Below, piece by piece: positions 9,449-18,773 of a DNA stretch of 64,000 nt. Both the position numbers and the translations under genes were made by a program. The stretch is from Maricaulis maris. Lineage in GTDB: Bacteria; Pseudomonadota; Alphaproteobacteria; Caulobacterales; Maricaulaceae. The stretch covers positions 682,001 to 746,000 of the forward strand of contig NZ_AP027270.1 in the NCBI RefSeq assembly GCF_036322705.1, written 5' to 3'. The notes beneath the pieces are model-generated. The model had not been told where the DNA came from. It worked only from the letters and a program-made list of their open reading frames with translations, and did not search any database. Position 1 is the first letter of the stretch. Each line of letters starts with the position of its first letter.

Positions 9449-9549
9449 GTGCATTTCGATAATTCGGGTTCATGCCAATTTGTCATAAAACCTTGTCTTG
9501 AGTTGCCGCGGGGCGCGGACGAAGAGGAGCCATCCAAGCGGAGCGCCTC

Positions 9550-10014
9550 ATGCGTCGTGCACTGATCACATCGTCGTTCGTTCTCGCCCTGGCCACCCTT
9601 GTCGGTGGTTTGGCGCAGGCCGAGACCGCCGTCTGCCGCGAGGCCTCCATCCTGCTGCGCGACGTCACCATCATTGACGGCTCCGGTGAGTGGGATGATC
9701 AGGACATTCTGATCGAGCAGGGCCGGATCTCGGCAATCGGCTCGGAAATCGAGCTGGAAACCGGACAGGCTCTGGTGGAACTGGACCGTCCCGGTGCGAT
9801 CGTTCGGCCCGGCGTCCAGACCGCTGCTGCAGCCGGTGCGATCTATATCCGCACGTCGACGGCATCGAGCCGCGGCCGGACCGCCATCCTGTCGGCCGGC
9901 TCCCCCGCCGATCTGCTGGTCTACGCCACCGATGCCGCGCGTGCTGGTCAGGTCGAGATCGAGATCCGCGGTGGCCGGATCGCCGGGCTTAATGACAGCT
10001 GTCTAGCCGGCTAG
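9550..10014 (+). CDS. Exported amidohydrolase-like protein lacking the TIM-barrel domain
   Basis: A 154-residue protein with a clean signal peptide (about 1-24, ending AQA). Residues about 30-88 match the first beta-sandwich half of amidohydrolases (LLRDVTIIDGSG, DILIEQGRISAIG, GAIVRPGVQ, the place where PGLIDxHxH normally follows). Residues about 108-150 match the closing strands (GSPADLLVYA then IEIRGGRIAGL). The roughly 300-residue metal-binding barrel that should lie between them is absent, so no HxH or other metal ligand remains. The frame is intact, so either it is a decayed enzyme or a barrel-less sandwich protein with another role. It stands alone between tadA and the convergent GNAT gene. 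Confidence 0.75.
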   Translation: MRRALITSSFVLALATLVGGLAQAETAVCREASILLRDVTIIDGSGEWDDQDILIEQGRISAIGSEIELETGQALVELDRPGAIVRPGVQTAAAAGAIYIRTSTASSRGRTAILSAGSPADLLVYATDAARAGQVEIEIRGGRIAGLNDSCLAG

Positions 10015-10023
10015 GCCTGGAAG

Positions 10024-10599
10024 CTAGGCCAGTCGCGCATCCAGGCCGGCTTTGACCGTCGGCCATTCATCCCGCAAGACCGAGAAGAAGACCGTATCCC
10101 GCCATTCGCCTGTCCAGCACAGGAGGTGGTGGCGCAAGGTGCCCTCGCGGGTCGCGCCCATCTTGGTCATCGCAGCTTGCGAGCGCGTGTTGAGATGGTG
10201 GGTCTTCAACTCGACCCGCTCTGCGCCAGCCTCGAAGGCACCGCCGAGCAGCAGGCGTTTGGCAGCGGGATTGATCCGGGTGCCGCGTGCGTCTGCCCGA
10301 TACCAGGTCCAGCCGATCTCCAGCCGCTTGTGCTCCGGGGTGATGACCAGATAGGCCGAATGCCCGACTGCGGCGCCATCGCTCTGGCGCCGGACCAGAT
10401 GACTGATCTGGGCAGCCGACTGCGTATTGGCCAGCATGAGATCGAACCAGGCGTCGAAATGCCCGCCATCGCCACGCAGCGAGGTGAGGGCCCAGAGCTC
10501 GGCCTCGTCGGCGAGCGGGCGCAATTCCTCACGGTGATGCGCGGTTAGCGGTTCGAGGCGAACGATCGCGTCCTCGCGAATGACGGGGGTGATAATCAT
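10024..10599 (-). CDS. GNAT-family N-acetyltransferase (RimJ/RimL type)
   Basis: Transfers acetyl from acetyl-CoA to an amine; the substrate cannot be told. The 191-residue product has the fold order of the RimJ/RimL subgroup: VRLEPLTAHHREEL near the start, then EIGWTWYRADARGTRINPAA as the CoA-binding strand-loop, then a C-terminal NTRSQAAMTKMGATREGTLR, the usual motif with a conserved Asn. I use the start at 10599 (MIITPVIRED) because it overlaps the stop of the upstream permease gene by 4 bases (ATGA), indicating translational coupling; upstream in-frame codons would run deep into that gene. Confidence 0.87.
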   Translation of the reverse strand: MIITPVIREDAIVRLEPLTAHHREELRPLADEAELWALTSLRGDGGHFDAWFDLMLANTQSAAQISHLVRRQSDGAAVGHSAYLVITPEHKRLEIGWTWYRADARGTRINPAAKRLLLGGAFEAGAERVELKTHHLNTRSQAAMTKMGATREGTLRHHLLCWTGEWRDTVFFSVLRDEWPTVKAGLDARLA

Positions 10600-11339
10600 G
10601 CCGAAGCTCCGGTCAGAAGAAGCACACCCCTCACCACGTAGAGAAGACCGATCGCCGAGACGATCCATTTCGTCCACTGGCGGAACTGGACATCGCTCAT
10701 CAGGGCGAGGAAACGCGCGCCGGCCGTGGTGCCCAGAATGGCGAGGGGGGCCGCGACCAGCAGCCAGTACAGCGAGGGCAGGTCCCGTGATCCCAGCGCG
10801 GGCAGGATATAGTAGGCAATCTTGACGCCATGGCTGATCACCTGGGTGGCCGCCTTGGTCGCGACCACGGTCCGGCGATCCTTCAGGGTGTTGGCAAAGA
10901 ACACGTCGAGCAGCGGTCCGGATACACCGGCCACGACATTGAGCCCGGTGACCACAAAGCCGCAGGCGACGGCATGGTGGGGCTTGTCGGCATCGAGGTG
11001 CAGGACGCGTTTGGGCAGCCAGACAACGGCTGGAACCAGGCCGAGGAGGATAAACAGCCAGGCCTTGGACAGCTCGAAACTGGCAAAAGCCAGTCCAGCC
11101 GCCGCCAGCGCCGACCCGGCGAGGTAGATGACCAGGACGCGCCAGTCGATCCAGCTGATGTGCAGCACGGCGCGCCAGCCATTCGACACGCTCTGGATCA
11201 TGCCATGCACGACCATGGCCGACGCGACCGGCAGGACCAGCGCCAGCGCACCCATCAGGATCAGTCCGCCCGCCATGCCGAACACGCCTGAGATGAAGGC
11301 GGTGGCGAAGGTCGCGAGGAGCAGGAAGGCCGCGGTCAT
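10596..11339 (-). CDS. TauE/SafE-family membrane permease
   Basis: A 247-residue polytopic inner-membrane protein with about eight hydrophobic segments and the Gly-rich opening FISGVFGMAGGLILMGALAL typical of the TauE/SafE (DUF81) family. A second family-like repeat is GFVVTGLNVVAGVSGPLLDVF in the second half. Known members export or import sulfonates, sulfite or similar small organic anions; the substrate here is unknown. It is coupled to the downstream GNAT gene by an ATGA overlap, so a shared substrate pathway is possible but unproven. Confidence 0.87.
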   Translation of the reverse strand: MTAAFLLLATFATAFISGVFGMAGGLILMGALALVLPVASAMVVHGMIQSVSNGWRAVLHISWIDWRVLVIYLAGSALAAAGLAFASFELSKAWLFILLGLVPAVVWLPKRVLHLDADKPHHAVACGFVVTGLNVVAGVSGPLLDVFFANTLKDRRTVVATKAATQVISHGVKIAYYILPALGSRDLPSLYWLLVAAPLAILGTTAGARFLALMSDVQFRQWTKWIVSAIGLLYVVRGVLLLTGASA

Positions 11340-11389
11340 ACCGGAACTATATCGCCCGCGGTGTCGGGGGCGAGGGCGGGGTACAGGGG

Positions 11390-11704
11390 ATGAGGGATAT
11401 TGCGGAACGCAACCAGAGCATGTCGTGTGTGACTACGCGTGATTGGCTTGATTGGATGACACGCCTTTTTGCCGCAGTCTTTGTCCGGTTGGTGCGGTGG
11501 CGGCCGGCGGGACTGACAGCGAACCCGGCTCTTTGGCGAAGTTGGGAGCAGTCAAGCCGGGCTGTCGGACTGGGGCCTTTCGGACTGTCGCTCTTCACAG
11601 ATGATGGGGTTGTCAGGCCGGGGAGCTTTTGCGCCGGCGCTGCGTCGCTTGTGGTAAGCTGGGTCTGCGCGTTTTACCTTGGTCGTCTGGAGGGGCCGCG
11701 ATGA
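11390..11704 (+). CDS. Doubtful small ORF, 104 residues
   Basis: This lies in the 625-base stretch between the TauE-type permease and the phosphotransferase gene, where no clear gene is found. The product is Trp- and Arg-rich with one hydrophobic patch near its end (AGAASLVVSWVCAFYLG). I do not recognise it and the DNA does not show strong coding character. The only support is that its stop overlaps the ATG of the next small ORF by 4 bases (ATGA at 11701). The rest of the stretch (11340-11389 and 11824-11964) shows nothing I can name. Confidence 0.25.
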   Translation: MRDIAERNQSMSCVTTRDWLDWMTRLFAAVFVRLVRWRPAGLTANPALWRSWEQSSRAVGLGPFGLSLFTDDGVVRPGSFCAGAASLVVSWVCAFYLGRLEGPR

Positions 11705-11823
11705 TCGGAGGCATTCAAGTCGTCCTTTGGCCCGCTTGGGTTTTCCTCGGGTTGATGGTCACAGTCGTCACCTGCGCGGCGATGGCCGAGGAGGCCCGTC
11801 GCAAGCGCGGACGTGAGGATTGA
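11701..11823 (+). CDS. Putative small membrane protein, 40 residues
   Basis: A short ORF preceded by a good ribosome-binding site (ggagg, about 8 bases before the ATG). The product is one or two hydrophobic helices (IQVVLWPAWVFLGLMVTVV) followed by a charged tail EEARRKRGRED, the layout of small single-pass inner-membrane proteins with a cytoplasmic basic end. No family is recognised. It overlaps the preceding doubtful ORF by 4 bases. Confidence 0.4.
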   Translation: MIGGIQVVLWPAWVFLGLMVTVVTCAAMAEEARRKRGRED

Positions 11824-11964
11824 CGCGATCAACATGTCCGGCTGATCGGGGGGCGGGGTCTACGGTGTGGAGGCTGGCAAGATCCCGGGCGGATCACAAG
11901 CGCTACCGACCGAAGCCCTTGCTTGGCTCTCTAAGGTTCTTGGAACGCCCGTAGACCTGCCCGA

Positions 11965-13029
11965 TTACGCTCCTGCCTGCTTCGCAAATCCCCACGCGGC
12001 TTCCGCCATCGGCTCGACCGCTGCGCCCATCTCCGACGCCTTCGCGTTCGAGGCATTGCCCTGCAGCGAGCGGGCATAGACGCCCTGGATGATCGAGGTC
12101 AGGCGGAACACATTATAGGCGAAGTAGAAATCCAGCGCCGGGATGCCCGAGCGGTTGGTCCGCTCGCAATAGGCCTGGGTGTATTGCTCGATGGTCGGAA
12201 TGCCGAGCGCGGCAATGTCGACGCCGAGCAAGCCATTGCGGATTTCCGGTGGCATGACCCAGCCCATCAGCTGATAGGTGAAGTCGGCCAGCGGATCGCC
12301 CAGGGTCGAGAGCTCCCAGTCGAGCACGGCGATGACGCGCGGCTCGGTCGGGTGGAAGACCATATTGTCGAGCCGGTAATCGCCATGCACCACGCTGACA
12401 CGCTCCTGCTCCGGCGCGGCGGTCGGCAGCCACTCGATCAGCTTGTCCATCGCCGGCACGGTGGTCGTTTCGGCGGCCCGGTATTGCTTGGTCCAGCGAC
12501 CAATCTGGCGCTCGAAATAATTGCCCGGCTTGCCGTAGTCGGCGAGGCCGGTGGCCTCGACATCGATGCCGTGCAAATGGGCAAGGGTGGCGTTGGAGGC
12601 GTCGTAGATGGCGCCGCGTTCGGACTTGTCGAGGTCGGGCAGGAGCGGGTCCCAGAAGATCCGGCCCTCGACGAAATCCATGATGTAGAATTCGGTCCCG
12701 ACGACGTCGCGCTCCATGCAAAGCCCGTGCATGACCGGGGCCGGGAAGCCCTGGCCACCGAGGGCCTTCATGACACGGAATTCGCGATCAACCGCGTGGG
12801 CCGAGGGCAGCAGCTTGCCCGGCGGCTTGCGACGCAGGACATAGGCTTTGCCCGGCGTGACCAGCTTGTAGGTCGGGTTGGACTGTCCGCCCTTGAACTG
12901 CTCGACCTTGAGCGGCCCGGCAAACCCGTCGACATGGGCGGTCATCCATTCGGCCAGCGCCGCCTCATCAAAGGCCAGCGCATCCACGACCGGTTTGGTA
13001 CCGGAGAAGCTGTCGTCAATCTCACTCAT
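11965..13029 (-). CDS. Phosphotransferase-family protein (APH/ACAD10-like kinase)
   Basis: A 354-residue aminoglycoside-phosphotransferase-fold kinase. Key motifs are VHGDYRLDNMVFHP (catalytic loop, Asp then Asn) and AVLDWELSTLGDPLADF (metal-binding loop). The N-terminal YVLRRKPPGKLL and HAVDREFRVMKAL correspond to the ATP-binding lobe. This text matches the subgroup found next to acyl-CoA dehydrogenases and in ACAD10/11, where the kinase phosphorylates hydroxy fatty acyl-CoA; that is family knowledge and not shown here. Its start overlaps the stop of the upstream amidohydrolase by 4 bases, so the two are translationally coupled. Confidence 0.85.
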   Translation of the reverse strand: MSEIDDSFSGTKPVVDALAFDEAALAEWMTAHVDGFAGPLKVEQFKGGQSNPTYKLVTPGKAYVLRRKPPGKLLPSAHAVDREFRVMKALGGQGFPAPVMHGLCMERDVVGTEFYIMDFVEGRIFWDPLLPDLDKSERGAIYDASNATLAHLHGIDVEATGLADYGKPGNYFERQIGRWTKQYRAAETTTVPAMDKLIEWLPTAAPEQERVSVVHGDYRLDNMVFHPTEPRVIAVLDWELSTLGDPLADFTYQLMGWVMPPEIRNGLLGVDIAALGIPTIEQYTQAYCERTNRSGIPALDFYFAYNVFRLTSIIQGVYARSLQGNASNAKASEMGAAVEPMAEAAWGFAKQAGA

Positions 13030-14342
13030 GGGTTCAGGTAAACCTCGCCGCCCTTCATCACGAAATCGATATCCCGGAGTTCCGAGATGTTATCCAGCGG
13101 ATTGCCGTCGACCGCGACGATATCCGCAAACTTGCCGGCCTCGATCGTGCCGATATCCGCGTCCATCTGGACATGGCGCGAGGCATTGATGGTCGCCGTG
13201 ACGATGGCTTCCATCGGTGTCAGGCCGGCCTCGACATAGAGTTCGAATTCGCGCGCATTGACGCCATGCTGCGAGACACCGCTATCGGTGCCGAAGGCGA
13301 TCGTGACGCCGCCCTCATGGGCCCGGCGGGCCATCTCCAGCATCAGCGGGCCGACCTCGCGCGACTTGGCGCGCTGGTTGTCGGTCATGAAGTCGGCGGT
13401 TTCGGCCAGCTCGGCGACGGTGACACCGGCCAGTACGGTCGGCACCAGATAGGCGCCATTGCGCCGCATCAGGCGGATCGAGTCGCGGTCGAGATAGGTC
13501 CCGTGCTCGATCGAGTCGCCACCGGCTTCGAGGAAGGAATTGATGCCGGTTGCGCCATGGGCGTGCGCCGTGACCCGGCGACCCATCATGTGCGCGGCCT
13601 CGACGATGGAGGCGAGTTCGTCATCGAAGAATTGCTGCTCGACGCCAGCCGCCGTGTCCGACAGCACGCCGCCGGTCGCGGTGATCTTGATCACGTCGGC
13701 GCCGCCGCGGATCAGCGAGCGAACGGCCTCGCGGCATTGCGCTTCCCCATTGCAGGCGGTCTCGCTGGCAAACATGTGCAGCACGTCGAGCGAGAAGCCG
13801 TTGATATCGGCATGACCGCCGGTCGGGGTTACGGCTGAGCCGGCAATCCGCATGCGCGGGCCGGCGACATCGCCGTCATTGATCGCATCGCGCAGGGCGA
13901 GAGACGCTTCGAAATTGCCGCCGACGTCCTGCACCGTCGTGAAGCCGGCCATCAGCGTGGTCCGGGCGTTGACCGCGCCGTCAAAGGCCAGGTCGGCCGC
14001 CGACATGGTGAAGGTATTGAAGCGCCGGCCCGGGCCGAGTTCCGATTGCAGGTGGACATGGCTGTCGATGAAGCCGGGCATCACATAATCATCGCTCAGG
14101 TCGATGATGGTGGCGCCCTCGGGGCTGACATAGCCGTCCTGGATGCTCTCGATCCGTTCGCCCCGGATCAGGATGGACTGCTCCATCGCCGGGTCCTCGC
14201 CCGGGACCGCCAGCAGCCAGCCGGCATGGATGACGGTCAGCGTGTCATTGTCGTCCTGGCCAAGGGCGCCGGGCGCCATGATCGATGTGGCGAGTGTTGT
14301 CGACGCCAGTAGCGCGACCGCCGTGAGGGCTGTTTTGAGCAT
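13026..14342 (-). CDS. Exported metal-dependent amidohydrolase
   Basis: A 438-residue amidohydrolase of the imidazolonepropionase/prolidase-like group. A signal peptide covers about residues 1-28, so it acts in the periplasm. The metal motif is PGFIDSHVHLQSE (HxH) near residue 90; later ligands lie in TAHAHGATG and SIEHGTYLD, with FGTDSG the conserved Asp strand. The C-terminal strands (EAGKFADIVAVDGNPL) complete the sandwich domain. Substrates in this family include dipeptides with proline and cyclic amides; none can be chosen. It is coupled to the downstream kinase-like gene by an ATGA overlap. Note the separate barrel-less relative at 9550. Confidence 0.9.
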   Translation of the reverse strand: MLKTALTAVALLASTTLATSIMAPGALGQDDNDTLTVIHAGWLLAVPGEDPAMEQSILIRGERIESIQDGYVSPEGATIIDLSDDYVMPGFIDSHVHLQSELGPGRRFNTFTMSAADLAFDGAVNARTTLMAGFTTVQDVGGNFEASLALRDAINDGDVAGPRMRIAGSAVTPTGGHADINGFSLDVLHMFASETACNGEAQCREAVRSLIRGGADVIKITATGGVLSDTAAGVEQQFFDDELASIVEAAHMMGRRVTAHAHGATGINSFLEAGGDSIEHGTYLDRDSIRLMRRNGAYLVPTVLAGVTVAELAETADFMTDNQRAKSREVGPLMLEMARRAHEGGVTIAFGTDSGVSQHGVNAREFELYVEAGLTPMEAIVTATINASRHVQMDADIGTIEAGKFADIVAVDGNPLDNISELRDIDFVMKGGEVYLNP

Positions 14343-14425
14343 CAGGTCTGCCTCCCCGCAAACATGTGTTTGCGTCAGAAGATGCTGACCGGACCGGTGA
14401 TGTCAAACGATGGGCGCGGTTGGCG

Positions 14426-15703
14426 CTAGTGGGTCTTGAGTGCGCGCCAGGCGATGTCGCGGCGGCAGAACCCGCCCGGCCAGTCGATCTCGTCGACCGC
14501 CGCATAGGCGCGATCAACGGCATAGTGCAGGGTTTCCCCGCTGGCCGTCACATTGAGCACACGGCCGCCGGTGGCGATGCGGGCATTGTCGGCATCGCGC
14601 CCGGTTCCCGCCTCGAAGACGACGACGCCTTCCATCCGGTTGGCCGCATCGACACCCTCTATGACGCTGCCCTTCTGGTAGGCCTCTGGATAGCCATTGG
14701 CCGCCATCACGACGGTGATGGCCGGCTCGGCCGTCCAGCTGATCGGCGGCATGTCGGCAAGCTGGCCGGTCGCTGTCGCCTGGAGATAGGGCACCAGATC
14801 ATCCTCGATCCGCATCATCAGGACCTGGCATTCCGGGTCGCCGAAGCGGATGTTGAACTCGACCACCTTGGGGCCGTCCGCGGTGACCATCAGACCGGCG
14901 AACAGCACGCCCTGGAAGGGCGAGCCTTCGCGGGCGAGACCGTCAGCGACCGGCTGGATGATGGTCTTCATCGCGGTCTCGATCAGCGCGGGCTTGGCGA
15001 TCGGGGCCGGGGAATAAGCGCCCATGCCGCCGGTATTCGGTCCGGTATCGCCTTCGCCAACCCGCTTGTGATCCTGTGCCGCGCCGCAATAGAGCACGGT
15101 CTTGCCGTCACACAGGGCGAAGATCGAGACTTCCTCGCCTTCCATGAACTCCTCGATCACCAGCGTCTTGGAGGCTTCACCGAACTTGCCGGACAGGAAG
15201 GCATCGATCTCGGCTTCGGCTTCGGCGCGGTCCGACAGGATGACCACACCCTTGCCGGCCGCCAGGCCATCGGCCTTGAGCACATAGGGTGGCTTGAACT
15301 GGTCGAGGAAGGCCTTGGCCTCGCCGGCATTGGAGAAGGTGCCATAGCGCGCTGACGGCACATTGTGGCGGGCGTAGAAATCCTTGGCAAAGGCCTTTGA
15401 GGCTTCCAGGCGCGCGGCCAGCTTTGACGGTCCGAAAGTCGCGATGCCGGCCTGGCGCAGCCGGTCGGCCAGCCCGTCACAGAGCGGGTTCTCCGGGCCG
15501 ATGACCACCAGATCCACCGATTCGCTGCGAGCCAGATCGATCAGACCGTCGAGGTCCGAGACAGGGATGTCATGGCAGGTGGCGAGTTCACCAATGGCGG
15601 CGCTGCCGGGCGCCGCGAGGAGGGTCGAGACCAGTGGGCTCTGGGCCATTTTCCACACCAGGGCGTGTTCGCGCCCGCCTGATCCAACAACCAGAATCTT
15701 CAT
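14426..15703 (-). CDS. purD: Phosphoribosylamine-glycine ligase (GAR synthetase)
   Basis: ATP-grasp enzyme of de novo purine synthesis; joins glycine to phosphoribosylamine. The start [19 protein letters not shown] is diagnostic, and so are [34 protein letters not shown] and the metal site in [16 protein letters not shown]. Length 425 is standard. It is divergent from xseA with about 115 bases between the two starts. No other purine genes are near. Confidence 0.97.
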   Translation of the reverse strand: MKILVVGSGGREHALVWKMAQSPLVSTLLAAPGSAAIGELATCHDIPVSDLDGLIDLARSESVDLVVIGPENPLCDGLADRLRQAGIATFGPSKLAARLEASKAFAKDFYARHNVPSARYGTFSNAGEAKAFLDQFKPPYVLKADGLAAGKGVVILSDRAEAEAEIDAFLSGKFGEASKTLVIEEFMEGEEVSIFALCDGKTVLYCGAAQDHKRVGEGDTGPNTGGMGAYSPAPIAKPALIETAMKTIIQPVADGLAREGSPFQGVLFAGLMVTADGPKVVEFNIRFGDPECQVLMMRIEDDLVPYLQATATGQLADMPPISWTAEPAITVVMAANGYPEAYQKGSVIEGVDAANRMEGVVVFEAGTGRDADNARIATGGRVLNVTASGETLHYAVDRAYAAVDEIDWPGGFCRRDIAWRALKTH

Positions 15704-15820
15704 GTGAGCCTCAATGCATCCCGATGCGCCGATATACGGCCTTGCCTAGCGCAATCGCCCGACAATCGCGAGTCTGTCCGGCCGTTGCGATGGCGCGCAA
15801 TCCCATTTACCAGAGTCGCC

Positions 15821-17278
15821 ATGAACACACCCGCGGGAAACATCCACGAATTCACGGTCTCCGAGCTCGCCGGATCGCTCAAACGCACGGTCGAGGACGC
15901 CTTCGGCCACGTCCGGGTGCGCGGCGAGCTCGGCCGTGTCGTGGTGGCCAAGTCCGGCCATGTCTATTTCGATGTGAAGGACGACAAGGCGGTCATCGCC
16001 TCGATTGCCTGGAAGGGCACCGCGCAGAAATTCCGCTTCCGCCCCGAGGAGGGGCTGGAAGTGATCATCGAGGGTCGGCTCTCGACCTATCCGGGGCGTT
16101 CGCAATACCAGCTCATCGTCGAGAGCATGGAGCCGGCCGGCGCCGGTGCGCTGATGGCGCTGCTCGAAGAACGCAAGCGCCTGCTCGCGGCCGAGGGCCT
16201 GTTCGACAGCGCGCGGAAGAAAGCCATTCCCTTCCTGCCGACCACAATCGGTGTCGTGACCTCGCCCACGGGCGCGGTCATTCGCGATATCCTTCACCGG
16301 CTGCAGGACCGCTTCCCGCGTCACGTCCTGTTGTGGCCGGTTCTGGTCCAGGGCGACGGCGCGGCGGCCCAGATTGCCGAGGCCATTCGTGGCTTCAATG
16401 CCCTGCCCGAGGGCGGCCGCATTCCGCGTCCCGATGTGATCATTGTCGCCCGTGGCGGCGGCTCGATCGAGGACTTGTGGGGCTTCAACGAGGAGATCGT
16501 CGTCCGCGCCGCCGCGGAGAGCGAGATCCCGTTGATCTCGGCGGTTGGCCACGAGACCGATACCACGCTGATCGATTTCGCCTCCGACCGCCGCGCGCCG
16601 ACTCCGACCGGGGCGGCCGAGATGGCGGTGCCGGTCCGGGCCGAGCTCAAGGCCGATAATGACCAGCTCGGCGGCCGCCTTGTCGCCGCCCTGTCACGCC
16701 ATATCGAGCGTCGCCGGACCGAGCTTCGCTCGGCGGCTCGGGCCCTGCCGCGACCGGCGGCATTGATGGAACTCAAGCGCCAGCGCTTCGACATGGTCGC
16801 CGACAAGCTGGATCCGGCCCTGCTCAATCATACGGCTGAAAAGCGCGGCCGCCTGATGGTCATGGCCGCCGGCCTCAAGCCGGCCGCCCTGGCTCGCGAC
16901 CTGCGTCACAAGTGCGACCTGCTGCGCGAGCGCACGGATCGGCTGGCGCCCGCCGCCGACCGGGTGCGCCGCGACCGGGCTCGCGATCTTGATAACTGGT
17001 CGGCGCGCCTCGAGGCGCTGTCGCACCAGTCCGTCCTCAAGCGGGGCTTCGTGTTGGTTCGCGACCGGGCTGGCAAGCTGGTGCGCTCCGGCGCGTCGCT
17101 GATCGAGGGGGCCGGTGTCGACCTGGTCTTTGCCGATGGCGAACGCGCCGCGCGGATCGAGGGCGAGCGCAAATCTCCCAAACGGGCGCCGGAAACCCCG
17201 GCCCTGCCGAAAAAGACCAAGCCGAAAGCCAAGCCACGCGGCAAGCCGCAGGCCGAGGGCCAGGGCACGCTGTTTTGA
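15821..17278 (+). CDS. xseA: Exodeoxyribonuclease VII large subunit
   Basis: Catalytic subunit of the ssDNA exonuclease XseAB. The 485-residue protein begins with the OB-fold domain ([28 protein letters not shown]) and continues with the nuclease domain ([44 protein letters not shown]), then a long coiled-coil segment and a basic C-terminal tail rich in Lys and Pro. I chose the ATG at 15821 because the OB fold begins immediately after it; upstream in-frame codons lie in the purD promoter region. The small subunit gene xseB is not in the window. Confidence 0.96.
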   Translation: MNTPAGNIHEFTVSELAGSLKRTVEDAFGHVRVRGELGRVVVAKSGHVYFDVKDDKAVIASIAWKGTAQKFRFRPEEGLEVIIEGRLSTYPGRSQYQLIVESMEPAGAGALMALLEERKRLLAAEGLFDSARKKAIPFLPTTIGVVTSPTGAVIRDILHRLQDRFPRHVLLWPVLVQGDGAAAQIAEAIRGFNALPEGGRIPRPDVIIVARGGGSIEDLWGFNEEIVVRAAAESEIPLISAVGHETDTTLIDFASDRRAPTPTGAAEMAVPVRAELKADNDQLGGRLVAALSRHIERRRTELRSAARALPRPAALMELKRQRFDMVADKLDPALLNHTAEKRGRLMVMAAGLKPAALARDLRHKCDLLRERTDRLAPAADRVRRDRARDLDNWSARLEALSHQSVLKRGFVLVRDRAGKLVRSGASLIEGAGVDLVFADGERAARIEGERKSPKRAPETPALPKKTKPKAKPRGKPQAEGQGTLF

Positions 17279-17326
17279 TGCCCGCCACCCTCCCGCTTGG
17301 CGGCAAACACTGCTAGAGACACGGAT

Positions 17327-17557
17327 ATGAGTGATTTCAGTTTCGACAAAGATTTCCAGGGCGAGGCCATTCTCGAGTTTGGCGACAGCGATTTCATCAT
17401 CCTGAAAGCGGGGCGTTTTGTGCGCTGCGCCGTGACCGGTGACCCGATCGACCTGAATGAGCTGCGGTACTGGAATGTCGACGAGCAGGAAGCCTATCGC
17501 GACGTGCTGATTGCGAAGCAGCGCTGGTTGGAACTCAACGCGGAGCCCGGCAAATGA
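17327..17557 (+). CDS. DUF2093 protein
   Basis: A 76-residue conserved alphaproteobacterial protein of unknown role. The sequence GDSDFIILKAGRFVRCAVTG and the following DLNELRYWNVDEQEAY are the family signature. No membrane segment or signal peptide is present. It follows xseA by 48 bases, and its stop overlaps the start of the M23 peptidase gene by 4 bases, which supports an xseA-DUF2093-peptidase transcript. The xseA-DUF2093 pairing is usual in alphaproteobacteria. Confidence 0.9.
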   Translation: MSDFSFDKDFQGEAILEFGDSDFIILKAGRFVRCAVTGDPIDLNELRYWNVDEQEAYRDVLIAKQRWLELNAEPGK

Positions 17558-18465
17558 TCAGTCTCGCCGTCGTCCTTGCCCTGCAATCCACGACAGCGCT
17601 GGTCGATGATGCGTCGGATCCGATCGGTGACCTGATCGCCCAGAATGCGCCGGAGGCGCGGGACGTGGCTGAACCCGGCCCGATGGGATGTCGCGGCCGT
17701 CAGGAACAGGGTGCGCTCATCATCTGCCGGTTCGAGCCGGGCACCCGGCTTGATCTCGGTCAGAGTGTCGCCATCGCTGACGCGCAGGGTTTCGCAGTGC
17801 TCGGTATTCCGCGCAATGCGCCCGAGGAAATGATCTTCGAGATCTCGACGGCGGGTGTCGCCAACAGCGTCAACCAGATCGATGAAAGCCCGACCTGGTT
17901 CATCACCCAGCGCGAGTACAATCTCCAGCATGTCGACGGCGTGCCGCAGGCGACCGTCACGCCCGACCCGTCCACCCTGCCGCGGCGTCAGCGCGAATAC
18001 GCGCAAAAGCAGGACGCTTTCAACTCGGTCTGGGACGGGCAGGGCTTCCTCGACGGGTTCATCTCACCCGCCGAGGGCATCACGACCGGCGTCTATGGCT
18101 CGGCGCGGGTCTATAATAACGGCCACGAAGGCAGCCCGCACTGGGGGCTGGACTGGGCCAATGAGGTCGGCACGCCGGTCTATGCACCCGCGGGCGGCCT
18201 GGTCACCCTGGCCGAGCCGGACATGTATTACGAAGGCGGTCTGATCTTCATCGATCACGGCCAGGGCCTGGTCTCGGCCTTCCTCCACCTGTCCGGTGTC
18301 GAGGTTTCGGCCGGCGATGTGGTCGAGCAAGGCCAGCTCATCGGTGCCATGGGCGCCGGCGGCCGGGCCACCGGCTCGCATCTCGACTGGCGGGTAAAGC
18401 TGCGCAACCAGTTCTATGTTGATCCACAGAGCCTGCTCGATCTGGACCTGTCAGACTTGCGCTAG
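17554..18465 (+). CDS. M23-family peptidase (LytM domain)
   Basis: A 303-residue exported protein with a short hydrophobic N-terminus. The C-terminal LytM-type domain (about 180-290) has HWGLDWANEVGTPVYAP, giving the first zinc His and the Asp, and HGQGLVSAFLHLS. The last motif reads GSHLDWRV, so the usual HxH of M23 is HxD; this variant is common in one alphaproteobacterial branch and may still bind zinc. It probably cuts or senses peptidoglycan in the periplasm. Coupled to DUF2093 by an ATGA overlap. A large hairpin repeat begins about 100 bases after its stop. Confidence 0.88.
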   Translation: MISLAVVLALQSTTALVDDASDPIGDLIAQNAPEARDVAEPGPMGCRGRQEQGALIICRFEPGTRLDLGQSVAIADAQGFAVLGIPRNAPEEMIFEISTAGVANSVNQIDESPTWFITQREYNLQHVDGVPQATVTPDPSTLPRRQREYAQKQDAFNSVWDGQGFLDGFISPAEGITTGVYGSARVYNNGHEGSPHWGLDWANEVGTPVYAPAGGLVTLAEPDMYYEGGLIFIDHGQGLVSAFLHLSGVEVSAGDVVEQGQLIGAMGAGGRATGSHLDWRVKLRNQFYVDPQSLLDLDLSDLR

Positions 18466-18562
18466 GTGGGCGGCTTTTTGCCTGTTTTCCCGGGATCGCG
18501 GCCTTCAGTCGGATCTGGGCGCCGCGCGCGCAATCAGCCATAGATCGCTTGTCAGCCAGCAG

Positions 18563-18643
18563 GCCGTATCCGGTTCTTCAGCTCAAGGGTGAAACCGCGA
18601 AGCGGCCGCTGTGCGGCCCTTGACCTGAAGAACCGGATACGGC
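18563..18643. repeat. Hairpin repeat, copy 1, with conserved 27-base loop
   Basis: Two 27-base arms (18563-18589 and 18617-18643) are inverted repeats with a single mismatch. They enclose a 27-base loop (18590-18616) that itself contains ccgc-gaa-gcgg. The loop and the stem bases next to it (TCAAGGG/CCCTTGA and, six bases out, GGTTC/GAACC) recur in reverse orientation at 41785-41911, whereas the rest of the arms differ. It fills most of the gap between the M23 peptidase and the DUF2293-sized minus-strand gene at 18843 (a DUF2283 member); no gene is seen in the gap. Confidence 0.9.
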
Positions 18644-18773
18644 GACCTCTCGGCAAGCGGTTTATGGATGAGTGTGCGCAGGCGCGGGAATTAACAGGGA
18701 CATACACCGACTTCCCTGACGGGATTCCAAGTCTCGGCTCCAGACTTGATGGGCTAAGGCCGGGCGCTAGCGT

